A stretch of DNA of 49,179 bases from an uncultured Spirochaetales bacterium (GTDB lineage: Bacteria > Spirochaetota > Spirochaetia > Sphaerochaetales > Sphaerochaetaceae), in assembly GCA_944388965.1 (NCBI GenBank), contig CALXKL010000011.1, positions 1-49,179 of the forward strand, in the 5' to 3' direction. A program made the translations under genes and the position numbers. Positions 48,262-49,179 of this stretch are shown piece by piece. Within the stretch, counting starts at the first letter, position 1; every line of letters begins with the position of its first letter. The notes under the pieces were generated by a model. That model was not told the DNA's origin, searched no databases, and saw only the letters and a program-made list of their open reading frames with translations.

Positions 48262-49164
48262 TCAGCTTGCGACGACCCATTCGATGTCCTGAGGTGAGAA
48301 CAGCCTGTAGGTCTGGACGACGCCAGTCCTGATTGCAAAGCCGCTCTTGTCGACCATTGCTTTGATCTTCCCATGGAGGTCGTTGTCCTTCAGCTTCCTG
48401 AACTTCCAGATGAATGAGAACACAGCTGCATACCTGTTGATGTACTTCGTCGCCACTCCCCTGTAGCCGCGGTAGAATTCCTTGATCATCGAGTGGAAGG
48501 AGCTGATCCTGTTGAGGTTGACCTCCGCCTTGTGGTCCCTGCAGTCCTGGCAGACGCGATGGAAGCAGCCGTTCGACTCAAGAAGCCTCTCATATGCGAC
48601 AGTGTCGTCTGTGGTGACGCTGCTGTCATCGGCAAGGTGGCAGGCAAGCTCCATGGCGTTGTCCTGGCTGGGAGTGCCGCAGTTGTATGCCCTGGCGAAG
48701 GCGTTTCCATCCTTGTCCACTGCGCTCAGGATGCACACCTTCTGCCTGGACAGCCCACGCTTCACCTTCTGGACAGCAGTTCCAAAGCCGGCATCACGTC
48801 CACGGCCGACACCTTTGCGGCTGGAATCCACATATGTCTCGTCCAGTTCGACCTTGCCGGAGAGGACTTCATCATCCAGAACCTTCTCCAGAACGCACAT
48901 CAGACGATGGCGCATGTTGAATGCGGTCTCGACGTTCACTCCAATCCTGCCGCTGGTGCTCCTGAGGCTCTGTCCGCTGAAGGTGTCCAGCATCAGCGTC
49001 TTCCACTGGTCGACGTTCTGGTGGGAATACCATGTCAGGCGTCCACTGTCATATGTGAACCTCCTTCCACATGATGCGCATCTGAACATCTGCTTGCCGC
49101 TTCCGGCAAAGCCGCTCCTGACGACTTTCGGATGGGCTGTCCCGCATTTGGGACAGATTTCCAC
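48262..49164 (-). CDS. IS1595-family transposase (ISXO2-like), possibly partial at the edge
   Basis: A 300-residue transposase. The N-terminal zinc ribbon uses C4, C7, C29, C32 (CPKCG ... CASCG), followed by a helix-turn-helix and the DDE catalytic domain with VELDETYVDSS (first Asp), TTDDTVAYERLLESN and the HSMIKEFYRGYRGVATKYINRY segment typical of ISXO2-like enzymes. The GTG at 49164 gives the usual start; the frame stays open to the right edge, so an upstream start beyond the window is possible. It is the only clear IS gene here. Confidence 0.88.
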   Translation of the reverse strand: MEICPKCGTAHPKVVRSGFAGSGKQMFRCASCGRRFTYDSGRLTWYSHQNVDQWKTLMLDTFSGQSLRSTSGRIGVNVETAFNMRHRLMCVLEKVLDDEVLSGKVELDETYVDSSRKGVGRGRDAGFGTAVQKVKRGLSRQKVCILSAVDKDGNAFARAYNCGTPSQDNAMELACHLADDSSVTTDDTVAYERLLESNGCFHRVCQDCRDHKAEVNLNRISSFHSMIKEFYRGYRGVATKYINRYAAVFSFIWKFRKLKDNDLHGKIKAMVDKSGFAIRTGVVQTYRLFSPQDIEWVVAS

Positions 49165-49179
49165 ACCATCTGTCGCCGC

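Noticed and set aside
37415-49179. Right attachment site matching the tRNA-Gly 3' end
   Set aside because: No second copy of the tRNA 3' end sequence was found inside the window.

Overview
The window looks like a chromosomal segment of a high-GC, anaerobic, Gram-negative-envelope bacterium, most likely a spirochaete (Sphaerochaeta/Treponema-like lineage). The grounds are a bacterial V/A-type ATPase operon, a class III (oxygen-sensitive) ribonucleotide reductase, outer-membrane proteins (an usher and a Wzi-like barrel), lipoproteins and a small 2[4Fe-4S] ferredoxin. The taxon is an inference from gene content. From about 37.4 kb to the right edge, an integrated mobile element with more A+T-rich spacers sits behind a tRNA-Gly gene.

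Layout. 0.26-1.9 kb: beta-CASP metallo-hydrolase. 2.1-11.6 kb (minus): an 11-gene operon with nine V-type ATPase subunits in the order G/H, C, I, K, F, E, A, B, D, followed without a gap by a UspA protein and an EIIA PTS protein, then a strong terminator. 11.7-15.8 kb (minus): a PapD-like chaperone and a 1100-residue usher with no pilin gene beside them. 16.0 kb: tRNA-Pro(GGG). 16.4-18.2 kb: Wzi-like outer-membrane protein. 18.4-21.6 kb (minus): nrdG and nrdD, each preceded by a tandem pair of NrdR-type boxes; NrdD carries a C-terminal glutaredoxin-like domain. 21.8-28.2 kb: TPR-like protein, hotdog thioesterase, topoisomerase III, ferredoxin, membrane protein, exonuclease VII (xseA, xseB). 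28.2-29.6 kb (minus): RluA-type pseudouridine synthase and a BI-1/YccA membrane protein. 29.7-35.1 kb (plus): tightly coupled lipoprotein, RarA fusion, methyltransferase, aldose epimerase and NYN/OST-HTH genes. 35.1-37.3 kb (minus): ABC-F ATPase and YhhN/TMEM86 protein.

Mobile element (37.4 kb to right edge): tRNA-Gly(GCC), tyrosine integrase, an unrecognised 421-residue cargo protein, a membrane-anchored coiled-coil protein, relaxase and MobC-like protein, a cluster of hairpins that could be oriT, a probable replication locus (16-bp perfect inverted repeat, A+T-rich stretch, three 10-bp repeats), RepA-like helicase, Toprim primase, DUF669/SSB-like protein, two small HTH proteins, RadC, a lipoprotein gene broken at a C8 tract, and an IS1595-type transposase at the edge. 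The element appears to be an integrative mobilizable element with its own plasmid-like replication module. The right attachment site is not visible.

A recurring regulatory pattern: several first-in-transcript genes lack a Shine-Dalgarno sequence but have a TAnnnT-like -10 hexamer only 6-8 nt before the start codon (nrdG, topB, BI-1 gene, lipoprotein at 29.7 kb, yhhN-like gene, possibly the V-ATPase operon and the element's HTH gene). This suggests leaderless mRNAs are common in this genome, alongside genes with classic leaders and strong Shine-Dalgarno sites.
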